Shown: positions 7,552-16,176 of the stretch, in pieces
How positions within the stretch are numbered: the stretch's first letter is position 1
How the letters are laid out: every line of letters starts with the position of its first letter
NCBI GenBank assembly: GCA_964418595.1
Contig: CAYQMF010000128.1
Span: 1-18,582 of the forward strand
Source: CAYQMF01 sp964418595
GTDB lineage: Bacteria; Planctomycetota; UBA1135; UBA2386
DNA: 18,582 bases
Direction: 5' to 3'
Translations under genes and position numbers: made by a program
The notes under the pieces: generated by a model
What the model was told of the DNA's origin: nothing
Seen by the model: the letters and a program-made list of their open reading frames with translations, nothing else
Database searches by the model: none

Positions 7552-9198
7552 GTGATCCGCACGCGCCTGGCTCTCCTCGGTCTGTTCCCGTCGCTGGTTC
7601 AAGCGCAGGCCGACACGGCGATCGCCGCAGCTCGCGCCGCGGAGTCTGCCCGGGTCGCGGTGATGGCGCGCGTCGCGCCCGCCGTGTGCTCCGTCATGCA
7701 GATCGGGCAGGCGGGCGGCGGGTCGGGCGTGGTCTTCGATCCGGCGGGCTTCGTGCTCACCAACTTCCACTGCGTGGGCAAGCCGGAGGTGAAGAAGATG
7801 AGCATCGGCCTGCCCGACGGCGAGCTGTACGAGGCGACGGTGCTCGGCATCGACCCGGGCAGCGACCTCGCGGTGCTGCTCCTGCACGGCAAGCGTGCGG
7901 GGCAGGTCTTCCCGCACGCGCCGCTCGGCGACAGCGATGCGTTGCTCGTGGGGGAGCAGGTGTTCGCGATGGGCAACCCGTTCCTGCTCGCCACCGACTT
8001 CCAGCCCACCACGACGATGGGGATCGTGTCGGGCACGCATCGCTACCAGCCCGGCGGCGGCAACCGCATGCTCGTCTACCCCGACTGCATCCAGGTCGAT
8101 GCGCCGGTGAACCCGGGCAACTCCGGCGGCCCGCTCTTCAACCTGCAGGGCGAGGTCGTCGGCATCAACGGCCGCATCTCCGTGGGCGACCGCGGCCGCG
8201 TCAACGTGGGCGTCGGCTTCGCCATCGCCAGCAACCAGATCGCGAACTTCCTGCCCGACCTCATGGCGGGCAAGCACGCCGAGCACGGCACGCTCGACAT
8301 GAACGCGTGGTTCATGCAGGCGCCCGGTGAGAAGGGGCGGCACGGCGTGTTCGTGCAGTCGGTGTTCGAGGACAGCGTGGTGAGCAAGGTCGGCGTCAAG
8401 CTCGGCGACGAGATCACGCGCTTCAACGGCACCCAGGTGCGCAGCGCCAACCAGCTCGCGACGTTGGTCGGTGTGCTGCCCGCCGGCGCGGAGGTGAACC
8501 TTGGCTTCCGGCCGCAGCTCGACAAGGGCTACGGCGAGGAGCGCGTCGCGCGGCTGGTCCTGTCGCGCCTCGACACCGGGTCGAGCCGCGACCCCGACCG
8601 CCTCGCGAGTGACGCGCACCGCGCGTTGGCGGCGCAGGCGATCCTGCGCGACGCGCCCGCCGGCGAGGATCTCGGCGGCGCGACGGTGACGCTCCGCCTC
8701 GGGCAGACCACGACCATCCTGCATCGCGCGGGCGCGCAGCTCGTCGAGGTCGGGGAGGGCGACGCGCGCAGCGTGCTCGAGGCCGGCGGCGACGCGCCGC
8801 GCGGATTCGCGGCTGCGGCTGGCGCGGTGACCGACCTCTCCGTCGAGCAGGCCACCCGGCTCGCGCGCCTGCTGCGCTGCAACCCGTGGCTGTATCAGGG
8901 CCCCGCGCGCACGGAGATGCTCGCGGGCGCACTCCTCGATGGAGGCCGTCTGTGCGCTGGCAAGCCGGCCTACGGCCTGCGCCTGCCGGGCGAAGGCGAA
9001 CTGCGCGCGTGGTTCTTCGCCGATGGCGCGCCGGCGGGCTACGGCTTCCGCGATCCGGTGGCGAAGGCATACGTCGAGGTGTTCGCGAGCGAGGAAGGCA
9101 AGGTGCGCGCCTACGCCGACGGGGTCGTGGTGGGAGATGGCACGCTCCTCGTGGCGCCGCCCGCCGACATCGCCGCGCTCCTGCGCCGCGTGCCCTGA
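7552..9198 (+). CDS. Exported HtrA/DegP-like serine protease with PDZ domain and unknown C-terminal domain
   Basis: This 548-residue protein starts at GTG 7552 with a signal peptide ending near VQAQ (~19). The trypsin-like domain shows the full triad: His73 in NFHCVG, Asp105 in DPGSDLAVL and Ser191 in NPGNSGGPL. Other HtrA hallmarks are GSGVVFDPAGFVLTN, QVFAMGNPF and VNVGVGFAIAS. A PDZ domain follows (~264-320, GVFVQSVFEDSVVSKVGVKL...LGDEITRFNG). HtrA proteins degrade or refold damaged envelope proteins. The last ~225 residues are not a second PDZ. They look like a separate mixed alpha/beta domain ending with repeated short strands (YGFRDPVAKAYVEVFASEEG), which I do not recognise. The total is only modestly longer than usual because this replaces PDZ2. 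The gene follows the lipid-transfer-like gene by 50 bp, so a shared envelope task is plausible. No ATG start fits better. Confidence 0.88.
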   Translation: MIRTRLALLGLFPSLVQAQADTAIAAARAAESARVAVMARVAPAVCSVMQIGQAGGGSGVVFDPAGFVLTNFHCVGKPEVKKMSIGLPDGELYEATVLGIDPGSDLAVLLLHGKRAGQVFPHAPLGDSDALLVGEQVFAMGNPFLLATDFQPTTTMGIVSGTHRYQPGGGNRMLVYPDCIQVDAPVNPGNSGGPLFNLQGEVVGINGRISVGDRGRVNVGVGFAIASNQIANFLPDLMAGKHAEHGTLDMNAWFMQAPGEKGRHGVFVQSVFEDSVVSKVGVKLGDEITRFNGTQVRSANQLATLVGVLPAGAEVNLGFRPQLDKGYGEERVARLVLSRLDTGSSRDPDRLASDAHRALAAQAILRDAPAGEDLGGATVTLRLGQTTTILHRAGAQLVEVGEGDARSVLEAGGDAPRGFAAAAGAVTDLSVEQATRLARLLRCNPWLYQGPARTEMLAGALLDGGRLCAGKPAYGLRLPGEGELRAWFFADGAPAGYGFRDPVAKAYVEVFASEEGKVRAYADGVVVGDGTLLVAPPADIAALLRRVP

Positions 9199-9317
9199 CC
9201 GGTCGACCTGGCAGCCCGCGCGCCCGCGAACCTGTCAGAACGGCGCGCGGGACGCGCGCCGGGCAGCGGGAGCGCCGCAGCGGCCCTGGCCCGCGATGTG
9301 CATGGCGGGCGCACGCC

Positions 9318-10313
9318 ATGACCAAGGATCTGCCGCGGGCTGCGCTTCTCCCCTTCCTTCTGGCGGCGTCGGGAGCGGCCGCCGCGGAGGCGCCGACTCG
9401 GGCCGCGAGCACCGCGCCGCAGTTCGGACCCTACGACCTCGTGCGCGAGCTGGGCCGTGGCGAGATGGGCGCGGTGTACCTGGCGAAGGAGCGCGACGGC
9501 GAGCAGCGGCAAGTAGCCCTGAAGGTCGCGCACGCCCCTCCCGCGTCGAGCGCACTGCGGGCGCAGCTCGCGTTCGAGCGCGAGGCGCTGGCGTCGCTCG
9601 CCCACGAACACGTCGTGCGCCTGTTCGACGCCGGCACGACGCCCGATGGTCACCCGTGGCTGGCGATGGAGTACGTCGATGGCGAGCCCATCGATGCGTG
9701 GTGCGCGGCGAGGGCCCTGCCGGTCGAGGCGCGCGTGCGCCTGCTCGCGGACGTTGCCCGCGCGGTGCAGCACCTGCACGAGCGCGGCGTCGCGCACCGC
9801 GACCTCAAGCCGCAGAACATCCTGGTCACGGAGATCGACGGTCGACCCGTGCCGAAGCTCATCGACCTCGGTTTCGCGGCCCTGCACGGGAACGATGCGC
9901 GCGACCAGGTCGTGGTGGGGACGCCCGCCTACATGGCGCCGGAGCTGTTCACGGATCCCGCGCCCTCGTTGCCGCGCGCCGATGTCTTCGCGCTGGGCGT
10001 TGTCGCACACGAGGTGATCCTGGGCGCTGCGCCGTTTCGTGACGCGCGGGTCCGGCACGGCGTCGTCGAGCTGGGCAAGGTGGCGCTGCCCGGCATCGAG
10101 GAGATACCCGTCGATTGCGAGGTGAGGGCGTTGTTGCGGTCGGGGCTCGCCACGGTGTTTCAGACGAGTCTCGCCAGCGATCCGGGCCAGCGTCCTGGCG
10201 ATGCCGGCGCGTTGGCCGCCGCCCTCGAACGCGTCCTCGCCCGCACGACCCACGGCGCGGGTTGGCGCGCGTGGATCGCGCGAGGTGTGGCGTGGCTCCG
10301 CGGCCAGAGCTAG
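9318..10313 (+). CDS. Hanks-type Ser/Thr protein kinase
   Basis: This 331-residue protein carries a complete kinase domain from about 38 to 315. Visible parts are the Gly loop GRGEMGAVY (46-54), the ATP-binding Lys69 in VALKV, the catalytic loop HRDLKPQN (160-167, Asp162), a DLG metal-binding motif (Asp183, DLG in place of DFG), and GTPAYMAPEL (201-210) closing the activation segment. All key residues are present, so it should be active. No C-terminal membrane helix or sensor domain is visible; the protein ends in a short Trp/Arg-rich helix. The N-terminus (residues 8-24, ALLPFLLAASGAAAAEA) is unusually hydrophobic for a cytoplasmic kinase and could be an anchor. The frame is open upstream to 8886, but that part overlaps the protease gene in another frame, so ATG 9318 is chosen. 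Its stop overlaps the convergent peroxidase stop by 4 bases. Confidence 0.9.
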   Translation: MTKDLPRAALLPFLLAASGAAAAEAPTRAASTAPQFGPYDLVRELGRGEMGAVYLAKERDGEQRQVALKVAHAPPASSALRAQLAFEREALASLAHEHVVRLFDAGTTPDGHPWLAMEYVDGEPIDAWCAARALPVEARVRLLADVARAVQHLHERGVAHRDLKPQNILVTEIDGRPVPKLIDLGFAALHGNDARDQVVVGTPAYMAPELFTDPAPSLPRADVFALGVVAHEVILGAAPFRDARVRHGVVELGKVALPGIEEIPVDCEVRALLRSGLATVFQTSLASDPGQRPGDAGALAAALERVLARTTHGAGWRAWIARGVAWLRGQS

Positions 10314-11932
10314 AAGATCGTGAACTCGACTGCACGCGATGCCGCGAGGCTTCCGGTGCTGACATCCCCGACGATCCACTGGCCGAAGACCGACTGGCCA
10401 CGCAGATCCGGGACGGGGGGAACCGGCAACACCGACGATGTCCAGCCCGCTCCATTGCCGCTGCCAGAGACCACATCCGGGATCACTACCATCGCCGGAC
10501 TCATGGCGACGTGAACCATGATGCCGAGCACAGGCGTGCCCGTGCGGTTGGCCGCGACGTCGAGGAGCAGGGCGACCGGTGAACCGCCGGCGGCCTGCGC
10601 GAGACCGATGGCGAAGCGGCCGTGGCCGATGTGCGGGGGCTCGTTGGCGACCATCGCCGGGACGATGTTGCCGCCGCCGGCTGTTCCGCCGCCGTACTCC
10701 GACGGCACCCGGGTCGACTCCGAGAACAGCGTCGGCCGGTCGAAGGGCGGCTGGTTGTTGCGTACGCGGGGATCGGTGAGCGCTTGCAGGAACGCCACGA
10801 GCGCATCGCGGTCGGCCGTGGACAGGCCCAACGGTCGGATCCGTCCGTCGCGGTTGGCTGCGTTGAAGTCGCCGCCGCGCGCATAGAAGTCGACGACGTC
10901 GCGCAGGGTACGCGCACTACCGTTGTGGAAGAACGGCGCGCGCAGCTCCACGTTGCGTAGCGTCGGGGCCCGCATCCGGCCGCGATCCTGGTTGGCGTTG
11001 GTCACCAGGAAGCGACCGAGATCTTCGTTCTGCGGCGTCACGCCGGTGTAGCGGAACGCCGGGCTGGCGAACAACGGGCCCCCGTGGCAGTCCGAGCACT
11101 CGTTGACGTTGTTGAAGAACAACTGCTGGCCCCGCTGCTGCTGTGGCGTCATGGTGCCCTGGTCGAACGGGCTCTGGTTGGAGACCAGCGTCCTCTCGTA
11201 CGTCGCGATCGCCATGGCGATCCGTGCCGGGGTGATGGCGGGGGTGCCGAATACCTGGTTGAACAGCTGCGGGTAGGTGCGCCCTGCCACGAACTGCGCC
11301 AGCGCCGCGGGAATGTTGCTGGCCAGCGCCAGCGGCCGGGCGGCCGTCACGTTGGCGACCACGTCCGACCACGTCGCGGCGAGGTGCGCCATCTCCACGT
11401 CGTTCACCGGCGGGCCGACGGCCTGGCTCTCCAGGGCGGCGTTGTCGGTCAGCACGATGGCGTTGGTCGACGGGTCGCGGAACACGTTGCTCGCGCGCCC
11501 ATCCCAGAACAGCAGGGGTGCGAACGCGGCGTTGATGACGGGCATGCCGCGGCGACCGGTGACCTGTTCCGCCAGACCGAAGTTCGGCGTCGCCCGGAGG
11601 CTCCCGTCCACCGCGTTGGCGATCACCCCGCGCGACCCCCGGATGTCGTCGCGCGTGCCGCGCAGGCCGTCCAGGCCGGGATGCACGGAGCCGGCGAGTT
11701 CCGAGCGGGGATCGGACCCGCCGCGCTCGAGGGTGTGGCAGGTGGCGCAGGCAACGGTGTTGGTCGAAGACACCTGCTCCTCGAAGAACAGGGCCTTGCC
11801 CAACAGGACCTTGTCCGGGGTCATCGGATTCCCGGCGGGGACCGGCACGGGCGGGAACCCGCCTTGGGCGCTGGCTGCGGAGACGAGGATGAGGACGGAG
11901 AGCATCACATCGCGAGTGGTGGAACGCGGCAT
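10310..11932 (-). CDS. Exported di-heme cytochrome c peroxidase (CcpA/MauG type)
   Basis: This 540-residue protein has a signal peptide (MPRSTTRDVMLSVLILVSAA, cut near SAQ). Two CxxCH heme c sites are present, CATCH (62-66) and CSDCH (279-283), the latter followed by GGPLF. Family landmarks include LGKALFFEEQ, MPVINAAFAPLLFWDGRA, ATYERTLVS, MRAPTLRNVELRAPFFHNGS and LVAFLQALTDPR. The enzyme reduces peroxide with electrons from small cytochromes in the periplasm, although MauG-like relatives oxidise other substrates, so the exact substrate is open. About 130 residues beyond the peroxidase end (from ~410) form an added beta-rich tail ending in GQSVFGQWIVGDVSTGSLAA...EFTIF, similar in style to the tail of the FG-GAP protein. 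ATG 11932 opens the signal peptide; the frame is open to 12094, but the added part is not protein-like. The stop (TAG) shares CTAG with the kinase stop. Confidence 0.9.
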   Translation of the reverse strand: MPRSTTRDVMLSVLILVSAASAQGGFPPVPVPAGNPMTPDKVLLGKALFFEEQVSSTNTVACATCHTLERGGSDPRSELAGSVHPGLDGLRGTRDDIRGSRGVIANAVDGSLRATPNFGLAEQVTGRRGMPVINAAFAPLLFWDGRASNVFRDPSTNAIVLTDNAALESQAVGPPVNDVEMAHLAATWSDVVANVTAARPLALASNIPAALAQFVAGRTYPQLFNQVFGTPAITPARIAMAIATYERTLVSNQSPFDQGTMTPQQQRGQQLFFNNVNECSDCHGGPLFASPAFRYTGVTPQNEDLGRFLVTNANQDRGRMRAPTLRNVELRAPFFHNGSARTLRDVVDFYARGGDFNAANRDGRIRPLGLSTADRDALVAFLQALTDPRVRNNQPPFDRPTLFSESTRVPSEYGGGTAGGGNIVPAMVANEPPHIGHGRFAIGLAQAAGGSPVALLLDVAANRTGTPVLGIMVHVAMSPAMVVIPDVVSGSGNGAGWTSSVLPVPPVPDLRGQSVFGQWIVGDVSTGSLAASRAVEFTIF

Positions 11933-12083
11933 TGGACGGGTCAGGGTCGAGAAGCGGGGCGGGCTGGCTGCGTCCTCTTCCACCCAGCCACGAGTTTTCG
12001 CGTCGGGAATCCACCAAGTCGGCAGAGGCCGCCATGTGGCGGAACGCTGGCGCCGTGCGTCACGCAGCCCATGATCCTGCGCG
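11933..12083. promoter_or_regulatory. Divergent intergenic region between peroxidase and radical SAM genes
   Basis: Both neighbouring genes start from this 151-bp gap and point outwards, so promoters for both are expected here. No clear -35/-10 elements, operator or strong Shine-Dalgarno sequence could be recognised by eye. Confidence 0.35.
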
Positions 12084-13634
12084 ATGGCCGACATCGTGCT
12101 CGCGACCCTGAACGCGCGCTACATCCACGCCGCGTTCGGCCTGCGCTACCTGCGCGCCAACCTCGGGGCGTTGCGCGAGCGGTCGGTCCTCTTCGAGTGT
12201 GACGCGCAGGTGCGGCCGCTCGACGTCGTCGAGCGCATCCTCGCGCACGCGCCGCGCATCGTCGGCTTCGGCGTCTACATCTGGAACACAGCCCCGCTGA
12301 CGGCGGTGGTCGCGATCCTGAAGCAGGTGGCGCCGCACGTGACGGTCGTGCTCGGCGGGCCGGAAGTGAGCCACGAGACCGACGGGCAGGCGCTCGTGGC
12401 GAGCGCGGACTTCGTCGTGCGGGGCGAAGGCGACGTCGCGTTCCGCGCGCTGTGCGAACAGGTGCTGGCCGGCGAGCGCCCGGCGGCGAAGGTCATCGAC
12501 GCGCCGTTGCCCGACCTCGGCGCGCTCACGCTGCCGTACGACGAGTTCACCGACGACGACGTCGCGCACCGGATCGTGTACGTGGAGGCATCGCGTGGCT
12601 GTCCGTTCGCGTGCGAGTTCTGCCTGTCGTCGCTCGACGAGCGGGTGCGGGCGTTCCCGCTGGAGCCGTTCCTCGCGGCGATGGATCGCCTGCTCGCGCG
12701 CGGCGTGCGGCACTTCAAGTTCGTCGACCGCACGTTCAATCTGGGGCTCGCCACGAGCCTGTGCATCCTCGGGTTCTTCCGCGACCGCCTGCGCGAGGGC
12801 CTGTTCCTGCACTTCGAGATGATCCCCGACCGCCTGCCCGACGCGCTGCGCGTCCTGATCGCGGAGTTCCCGCCCGGGACACTGCAGTTCGAGGTCGGCA
12901 TCCAGACCTTCGATCCCGCCGTGGCGCAGCGCATCAGTCGCCGCCAGGACAACGACAAGGCGGAGGCGAACCTGCGCTTCCTGCGCGCGCACACCGGTGT
13001 GCACATCCACGCGGATCTCATCGTCGGCTTGCCGGGCGAAGACCTCGCGACCTTCGGCCGCGGCTTCGATCGCCTGTTCGCGCTCGCGCCGCACGAGATC
13101 CAGGTGGGGATCTTGAAGCGTCTGCGCGGCACGCCCATCGTGCGTCACGACGCCGTGTTCGGCGTGCGCTGGGCAAGCGAGCCGCCGTACGAGATCGTGC
13201 AGAACCGCGACCTCGACTTCGCCACCATCCAGCGCATGCGCCGCTTCGCGCGCTTCTTCGACCTCGTCGGGAACAGCGGCAACTTCACGTGCGCGGCGGC
13301 GCTGCTGTTCCGGTCCGGCTCACCGTTCGCCGCGTTCCTCGCGTTCAGCGACTGGCTCTTCGCGCAGACCGCGGCGCAGCACGGCATCGCGCTGCACCGC
13401 CTCGCGGAGCTGCTCTTCCGGTACCTGGTCGACGTGGCGGGCGTCGACGACACGGTCGCCGGCCGCGCGTTGTGCGCCGACTTCCAGCGCACGCGTCCCG
13501 ACGACCGGCCGAGCTTCCTCCGGCCGTATGCCGATGCGCTGCCGGCGCGGCGCCCGCGGCCAGCGTCGCCCGGGGGCCGGCGCCAGGCGCGACACGGGGC
13601 GACGCCGGGGTCGCCGGCCGGCGAGTCGGCCTGA
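12084..13634 (+). CDS. B12-binding-type radical SAM protein, DUF4080 family
   Basis: This 516-residue protein has the two-part layout of cobalamin-dependent radical SAM enzymes. Residues ~1-140 form a Rossmann-like B12-binding fold (IVGFGVYIWNTAPLTAVVAI, VVLGGPEVSHE, ADFVVRGEGD). The radical SAM domain follows, with the cluster motif CPFACEFC (Cys173, Cys177, Cys180) preceded by YVEASRG. Later landmarks are FKFVDRTFNL, LQFEVGIQTFDPAVAQRISR and HADLIVGLPGED. The region after ~340 (YEIVQNRDLDFATIQRMRRF, then a long helical part) matches the DUF4080 type as I recall it. The DxHxxG cobalamin-ligand motif is not visible, as is common in this group, so B12 dependence is not proved. The substrate is unknown; the family is often described as methyltransferase-like. 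The last ~30 residues are Pro/Arg/Gly-rich and probably disordered. The first ATG after the divergent gap is used. Confidence 0.87.
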   Translation: MADIVLATLNARYIHAAFGLRYLRANLGALRERSVLFECDAQVRPLDVVERILAHAPRIVGFGVYIWNTAPLTAVVAILKQVAPHVTVVLGGPEVSHETDGQALVASADFVVRGEGDVAFRALCEQVLAGERPAAKVIDAPLPDLGALTLPYDEFTDDDVAHRIVYVEASRGCPFACEFCLSSLDERVRAFPLEPFLAAMDRLLARGVRHFKFVDRTFNLGLATSLCILGFFRDRLREGLFLHFEMIPDRLPDALRVLIAEFPPGTLQFEVGIQTFDPAVAQRISRRQDNDKAEANLRFLRAHTGVHIHADLIVGLPGEDLATFGRGFDRLFALAPHEIQVGILKRLRGTPIVRHDAVFGVRWASEPPYEIVQNRDLDFATIQRMRRFARFFDLVGNSGNFTCAAALLFRSGSPFAAFLAFSDWLFAQTAAQHGIALHRLAELLFRYLVDVAGVDDTVAGRALCADFQRTRPDDRPSFLRPYADALPARRPRPASPGGRRQARHGATPGSPAGESA

Positions 13635-13678
13635 CGCACTGGAAACGCCTCGTGGACGGAGGATGGTCCGTCACCCCA

Positions 13679-15670
13679 TCACCTGGGTCTCGCTGTGAGT
13701 TCTATCGTTGCCCCTGGTTCCACATCCTCGCGGGTTGCGATCCAGTGCCGACCTCGGCTTCCGGGGACATGCAGCGTGAGTGCCTCGATACGGAAGGGTC
13801 CGTGCTTCGGAACCAGAATCGAGAATCGATGGTCCGGCTCGATTCCCCCGCCGTACACGCGGCCGTCGCGGTCGACCGCACGCACGAGGGCCGGTGGCGA
13901 TGAATCGGGAGGCACGCCCGTAATCCTGCCGCGGATCTGGGCGCCGAGGCGAGCTACCGTCAGCTCGAGGACGGTGTCTCCGGGTTGAAGCTCGCGGCTG
14001 GCGCTGTCGTAGGCATATCCCGATGGCGACAGGTGGGTGGGTCTGACTGCAACACGGTAGTAGCCAGCGGGAACGCCATGCAGCACGAATCGCCCTGCCG
14101 CGTCGGGCCATGCGTATCGCGTGGGCAGGCCATCCTCGAGCGGTAGACAGGAGATCTCGCAGAGCGGTGGAGCATCAGCGTCGAGCAGGCGCAATCGCCC
14201 AGGAACATCCGGCGAAGGGGCCAAGTGCAGCGAGAGTGCTATCTCCGCTCGCGGAGCCAATTGGGTTTCGATGCGCGCAAAACCGCCAGCGCTATTCATT
14301 GCCGTCAGCCGCAGCTGACCGCTGGGGATCGTGAGCGTCTGTTCCCGGAGAGGTGACATCGTGACGCTGAGCGAGGCCAATTGCGCTTGCCGAGCATCGC
14401 GGACGCTGAGCGACAGCCCGACCGGACCGGGCGTGGACCCCACGATCCGAACGCGCACGCGGGCCACGGCCTCGGGGCGGATCGGCGCCAGATCCACGAT
14501 CCCACCCGGTTCTGGAGTCTGCGTGCTGGCAGTGGCAACTACGGCGTCGCCGATGAGACAGCGGACCGCCAGATGTCCATGTGCTGGGATGTCGCTCCAC
14601 TCGAAACTCGCGTTGGGCGGGATGTGGAGCGCCGGGAGTTGCGTGGCGATGCTGCGTCCGACCGCGACGGTGCGCTCCAACGTCACGGCCTCGCTGGCGT
14701 CGACGCGGCCGCGAACGGTACACGTCGGCCGCGCCTCGATGACGATGGCGCCTGCTCCCCCGTCGAGCAGCGTTCGGGCGGCAAAGTAGCCTGGCGCCGC
14801 GAGAGTCACGACGGTGGGCTCGGCGGCCAGGACGGGCACGAGACAACGGCCCGCGTCGTCAGACGTCAGGTCGGGCAGGCTGGGTCTTCGAAGAACCGCA
14901 TGCTGCACGGGCGATCTCGTCTGCACATCGACGATCGAGACCTCGACATTCCGTGGGCTCGGCAAGTGGACGATGACTTGTCGATCGGGAAGTGCCGAAG
15001 GGAGCGTGACAGTGCAGGCGCCAGCATTCGCCCTGACCCTCACCCGGGAGCCACCGTCCGGCGGGCGAGAGAACACTGCTACCCCATCGTCGTTGGTGAT
15101 TTGCGTGCTCGTCCACGTGAGTCTGTTCGGAGTGCTCGGCCCGATGTCTACTGGGACGTCGGGAACGGGCGTCGCGTCCTGGGCGTGAAGCACCATGACC
15201 TGGAGCGACGGAGAAGGCGTGAGAGAGACTTCTCCCACGTTGCCGTCGCCGCTGTAATGGATCGTCAGAGTGCGGTAGCCATCGCGCGCGAAGCGCAAAC
15301 TGCAGGGGTCCTGCCAGTGCGCCGCCTCGAGGACGAAGCCTCCATCCCCAACGGACCTGGTCCTGCAAGTGAAGGGGATTTGCTCGACGTCGAGGGTTGT
15401 CTCTACATCCACATCGGACAGCGCCCGCTTCGTACCGGACTCGACGACTCGACCCGTCAGTTCGCCGGAACCGCGCCTCGGTAGCGGCGAGCGGCCGGGA
15501 ACGCTGCTTCCTTCCTCGTGTGCCGGGATGGGCGCCCGGATAGGACTGCCGGCAGACGGGTTTGTGTCCGACGCGTGGGACTGGGATGAAACCAAGGACT
15601 GCCAGGAGACGAGTGCTACGGCCCATGCCACGATGAGGACCACGGCCGCAAAGAGCGTCGCGCGGATCAT
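13679..15670 (-). CDS. Membrane-anchored protein with carboxypeptidase-regulatory-like beta domains
   Basis: This 663-residue protein begins with one hydrophobic helix (~2-22, IRATLFAAVVLIVAWAVALV), then a Ser/Pro-rich linker to ~70. The rest is a chain of beta-sandwich modules of the carboxypeptidase-regulatory/transthyretin-like type. Typical strings are GELTGRVVESGTKRALSDVD (~68), SVGDGGFVLE, LRFARDGYRTLTIHY, DAAGRFVLHGVPAGYYRVAV (~530) and GAQIRGRITGVPPD (~590). Such modules are common in large extracytoplasmic planctomycete proteins and have no catalytic residues; the protein is probably structural or binding. The start overlaps the stop of the upstream frame (ATGA, 15667-15670), so it is translated with the C39-like/DUF1573 gene and likely belongs to the same system. 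It converges on the radical SAM gene with 44 bp between the stops and no strong terminator. Confidence 0.78.
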   Translation of the reverse strand: MIRATLFAAVVLIVAWAVALVSWQSLVSSQSHASDTNPSAGSPIRAPIPAHEEGSSVPGRSPLPRRGSGELTGRVVESGTKRALSDVDVETTLDVEQIPFTCRTRSVGDGGFVLEAAHWQDPCSLRFARDGYRTLTIHYSGDGNVGEVSLTPSPSLQVMVLHAQDATPVPDVPVDIGPSTPNRLTWTSTQITNDDGVAVFSRPPDGGSRVRVRANAGACTVTLPSALPDRQVIVHLPSPRNVEVSIVDVQTRSPVQHAVLRRPSLPDLTSDDAGRCLVPVLAAEPTVVTLAAPGYFAARTLLDGGAGAIVIEARPTCTVRGRVDASEAVTLERTVAVGRSIATQLPALHIPPNASFEWSDIPAHGHLAVRCLIGDAVVATASTQTPEPGGIVDLAPIRPEAVARVRVRIVGSTPGPVGLSLSVRDARQAQLASLSVTMSPLREQTLTIPSGQLRLTAMNSAGGFARIETQLAPRAEIALSLHLAPSPDVPGRLRLLDADAPPLCEISCLPLEDGLPTRYAWPDAAGRFVLHGVPAGYYRVAVRPTHLSPSGYAYDSASRELQPGDTVLELTVARLGAQIRGRITGVPPDSSPPALVRAVDRDGRVYGGGIEPDHRFSILVPKHGPFRIEALTLHVPGSRGRHWIATREDVEPGATIELTARPR

Positions 15671-16176
15671 CTCTTGAAGACCGTGGCGACGATGGTGTAT
15701 CGAACTTCGAGAGGCTGACTAGGATAGGGATGCGAGAACTTCATGCCGATGACGTGGCTTCCTGGTTGTGAGTCGATGGCAACGAGCGTCATCTCGTACT
15801 TGTCGGTGACATAGCCATTGGCGTCGGGCTCGTGGAGGATCCTCTCGACCACGAGCTCGAAGCCCGGGTCGATGATCCAGTCGAGAGCCTGGGGCAGGGC
15901 CCTGGGTCGACGCAAGAGGACGGCGAACGCGCTTCGGGCGATCCCGTCGGAGTCGCATTGAGCAGTCACTTTCGGAGGGAAGATGATGATGCCAGGATCG
16001 GTGTGCACGTGTGCCTCGATGGCGCCAGGAACGACGCGGTCTTCGACCGCGAGTTCGAACGGCAGGCGAACGTGCTCCACTCCACGGGGTCCCTGGCGCA
16101 GGCGAACGTGAACATCTGAACATCGACCCTGCCCTGCGGTGGAAGATTCAGAGTATCCAGTGTCCAAGAGATGCAC
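15667..16176 (-). pseudogene. C-terminal fragment of the frameshifted C39-like/DUF1573 protein
   Basis: This open frame is the displaced end of the gene that starts at 17966, not an independent gene. Its first ~23 residues (up to the repeat at 16109) are out-of-frame nonsense. From about 16108 down it reads HVRLRQGPRGVEHVRLPFEL, the expected DUF1573 continuation (strand, Gly turn, strand), then IIIFPPKV and a second beta domain ending YTIVATVFKR. Its stop overlaps the start of the carboxypeptidase-regulatory-like gene by 4 bases (ATGA), as a true operon junction would. Removing one 8-bp repeat copy joins it to the upstream frame, giving 763 residues in total. Confidence 0.75.

Noticed and set aside
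7183..8724. A 513-residue minus-strand open frame opposite the HtrA-like gene
   Set aside because: Shadow of the protease codons; no motif, and the catalytic triad is intact on the plus strand.
9242..9260. Small hairpin GGCGCGCG/CGCGCGCC between the protease and kinase genes as a terminator
   Set aside because: An 8-bp stem with a 3-base loop but no T tract; such GC palindromes arise by chance in this composition.
13653..13672. Short inverted repeat GACGGA/TCCGTC between the convergent radical SAM and beta-domain genes
   Set aside because: Only 6 bp of stem and no T tract, too weak to call a terminator.
16109..16124. Programmed ribosomal frameshift as explanation of the broken DUF1573 gene
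   Set aside because: No slippery heptamer is present, whereas an exact 8-bp tandem duplication at the break explains it fully and removing one copy restores the frame.
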